Below, piece after piece: positions 63,024 to 64,000 of a stretch of DNA of 64,000 bases. Position numbers and translations under genes: made by a program. Every line of letters starts with the position of its first letter. Within the stretch, counting starts at the first letter, position 1. Source of the DNA: Blastocladiella emersonii ATCC 22665 (lineage: Eukaryota; Blastocladiomycota; Blastocladiomycetes; Blastocladiales; Blastocladiaceae); assembly GCA_025594325.1 (NCBI GenBank), contig JANHCV010000001.1, positions 3,534,001 through 3,598,000 of the forward strand, in the 5' to 3' direction. The notes beneath the pieces are model-generated. The model had not been told where the DNA came from. It worked only from the letters and a program-made list of their open reading frames with translations, and did not search any database.

Positions 63024-64000
63024 TCAGTGCGCGCGGACCGCCTGCAGGGGCTGCAGCACGTCGAACGAGCCGGTTCCGCCCTCGACGACCTTGCCGACGA
63101 CGATGCGGGCCGACGGCGAGTTGATGGCGTCGAAATCGCCGGCCATGGTCGCGGACGTGAGGAACCCGCACGTGGTCTCGTACGACATCTGGAGGAACGG
63201 CGACGGGTTGGAGCCCATGCCGATGCGGTTGAAGGGCTTGTAGCCGCCCTCGAACGTCATGTAGTCGGCGATGAGCGACAGGTGGCGCTTGTCGACCGAG
63301 ATGCCGTACACGTCGAAGACGCCGCCGATCTCGCGGATGATGGCGGCGCGCGCCGCCTCGACACCGTACACGCGCAGGATCGCCGCAATGTCGTTGGTGT
63401 AGATGGACGTCTCGTCGATCACGTCGGCGTGCTCCCACATGCCGTGGATGTTGACGCCCTCGGTCGCCACGCGCATCGCCGTGTCGTCGGCCGCCTCGTT
63501 CTGCGACGCAAAGCACCGGTCGATGCCCTCGAGCTCGTGCAGGATCGTCTTGTGCACCGCCTGCTCGGCGAGCTGCACCATCATGAGCTTCTTCCACTCG
63601 CCCGGCAGCGACAGCTCCACCTCGAACCACGCGCCGTCCTTGAGGTCAAACGACATGGCCGTCACGAACGACGTGGCCGCCATGGCCATGTTGGTCTTGG
63701 CCTTGTCCTCGGCCGACTCGGTCGCGGGGGCAGCCGACTCGTCGTCCTCGCTGTCCGAGTCCGAGTCCGAGTCGCGGTTGATCTGCTTGCGGATCTCGAC
63801 ATCCTCGTCGTCCTCCTCGTACGACGCGAGCTCCTTGCGGCGGCTCGAGTACTTGGACGCGGACGCGTCGCCGTCGCCGCCCTCGTCGTCCGAGTTGTCC
63901 TCGTCCTCGTCGTCGACGTTGGCCGCGTCGGCCTTGGCGGCGGCGCGCTTGGACTTGGGCGCGGGGGCCGCGTCCTCGTCGTCGCTGTCGGCGCCGGCGG
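63024..64000 (-). CDS. RPA190: RNA polymerase I largest subunit, C-terminal part
   Basis: 3'-terminal 977 bp of the gene; the 5' part lies beyond the window's right edge and the frame is open to base 64000. It encodes the C-terminus of the catalytic subunit of RNA polymerase I. Seen from the edge inwards: an acidic, disordered Asp/Glu/Ser/Lys stretch (the insert typical of Rpa190 within its jaw), then WFEVELSLPGEWKKLMMVQL, VATEGVNIHGMWEHADVID, TNDIAAILRVYGVEAARAAI, ISVDKRHLSLIADYMT, FNRIGMGSNPSPFLQMSYET and the closing SPSARIVVGKVVEGGTGSFD. These match Rpa190 rather than Rpb1 (no CTD heptads) or Rpc1. Stop codon at 63024-63026. Confidence 0.95.
   Translation of the reverse strand, partial: AGADSDDEDAAPAPKSKRAAAKADAANVDDEDEDNSDDEGGDGDASASKYSSRRKELASYEEDDEDVEIRKQINRDSDSDSDSEDDESAAPATESAEDKAKTNMAMAATSFVTAMSFDLKDGAWFEVELSLPGEWKKLMMVQLAEQAVHKTILHELEGIDRCFASQNEAADDTAMRVATEGVNIHGMWEHADVIDETSIYTNDIAAILRVYGVEAARAAIIREIGGVFDVYGISVDKRHLSLIADYMTFEGGYKPFNRIGMGSNPSPFLQMSYETTCGFLTSATMAGDFDAINSPSARIVVGKVVEGGTGSFDVLQPLQAVRAH

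Noticed and set aside
1-64000. CRISPR arrays, bacterial operons, insertion sequences, prophage
   Set aside because: None seen; the window is intron-bearing eukaryotic nuclear DNA. No intact transposon open frame was recognised.

Overview
The window is GC-rich nuclear DNA from a eukaryote, most likely a flagellated (zoosporic) fungus of the blastoclad or chytrid grade. Three things point there. There is a complete axonemal (inner-arm type) dynein heavy chain. There are fungal-type genes: PHO91-like SPX transporter, SOM1-like, HSP12-like, SWA2-like auxilin, UTP21. There are also genes usually lost in Dikarya: RAC1, MGRN1-type RING ligase, DNAJC9, UBL3. This assignment is inference; no rRNA or mitochondrial marker is present. 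Genes are dense and on both strands, with short introns (mostly 50-90 bp). Of the 43 introns I modelled, 36 begin GTACG or GTGCG. Every multi-exon model given here keeps its reading frame (exon lengths sum to a multiple of three).

Layout, left to right. 1-1.17 kb: no recognisable gene. 1.17-3.2 kb: TRM1 tRNA methyltransferase (+). 3.8-5.4 kb: RAC1 GTPase with an 876-bp first intron (+). 5.8-18.8 kb: 4098-aa dynein heavy chain (-). 19.5-20.9 kb: isobutyryl-CoA dehydrogenase (+). 20.9-22.6 kb: gene-poor stretch with an AT-rich island and a hairpin. 22.6-23.1 kb: SF3B5 in four tiny exons (-). 23.4-24.7 kb: STIMATE-family membrane protein (+). 24.9-26.1 kb: BCKDHB (-). 26.5-29.3 kb: UTP21 (-). 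29.7-32.4 kb: SPX-phosphate transporter (+). 32.7-34.2 kb: MGRN1-like E3 (+). 34.7-36.2 kb: PQ-loop transporter (-). 36.9-38.7 kb: predicted GPI-anchored metalloprotease-like protein (-). 38.9-40.0 kb: PRP38 (-). 40.2-42.2 kb: WW/FF protein (+). 42.3-43.7 kb: DNAJC9 (+). 43.8-44.6 kb: coiled-coil orphan (+). 44.7-46.5 kb: type II membrane protein (-). 46.9-47.6 kb: VPS28 (+). 47.6-48.0 kb: SOM1-like (-). 48.4-49.7 kb: CNOT9 (+). 49.9-52.9 kb and 55.3-57.7 kb: two divergent paralogues of an unrecognised polytopic membrane family, flanking HSP12-like and UBL3 genes. 58.5-59.3 kb: Gln/Ser-repeat protein (+). 59.9-62.9 kb: SWA2-like auxilin (+). 63.0-64.0 kb: 3' end of RPA190, running off the window (-).

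Most genes are housekeeping: pre-mRNA splicing (SF3B5, PRP38, WW/FF protein), ribosome biogenesis and Pol I (UTP21, RPA190), mRNA decay (CNOT9), endosome and clathrin traffic (VPS28, SWA2), vacuolar transport (PHO91-like, PQ-loop), and valine breakdown (BCKDHB, ACAD8). The parts most worth a second look are the paired orphan membrane proteins, the Gln/Ser-repeat protein, the metalloprotease-like protein with an incomplete zinc motif, the SF3B5 microexon and the recurring GACGCGTC palindrome.
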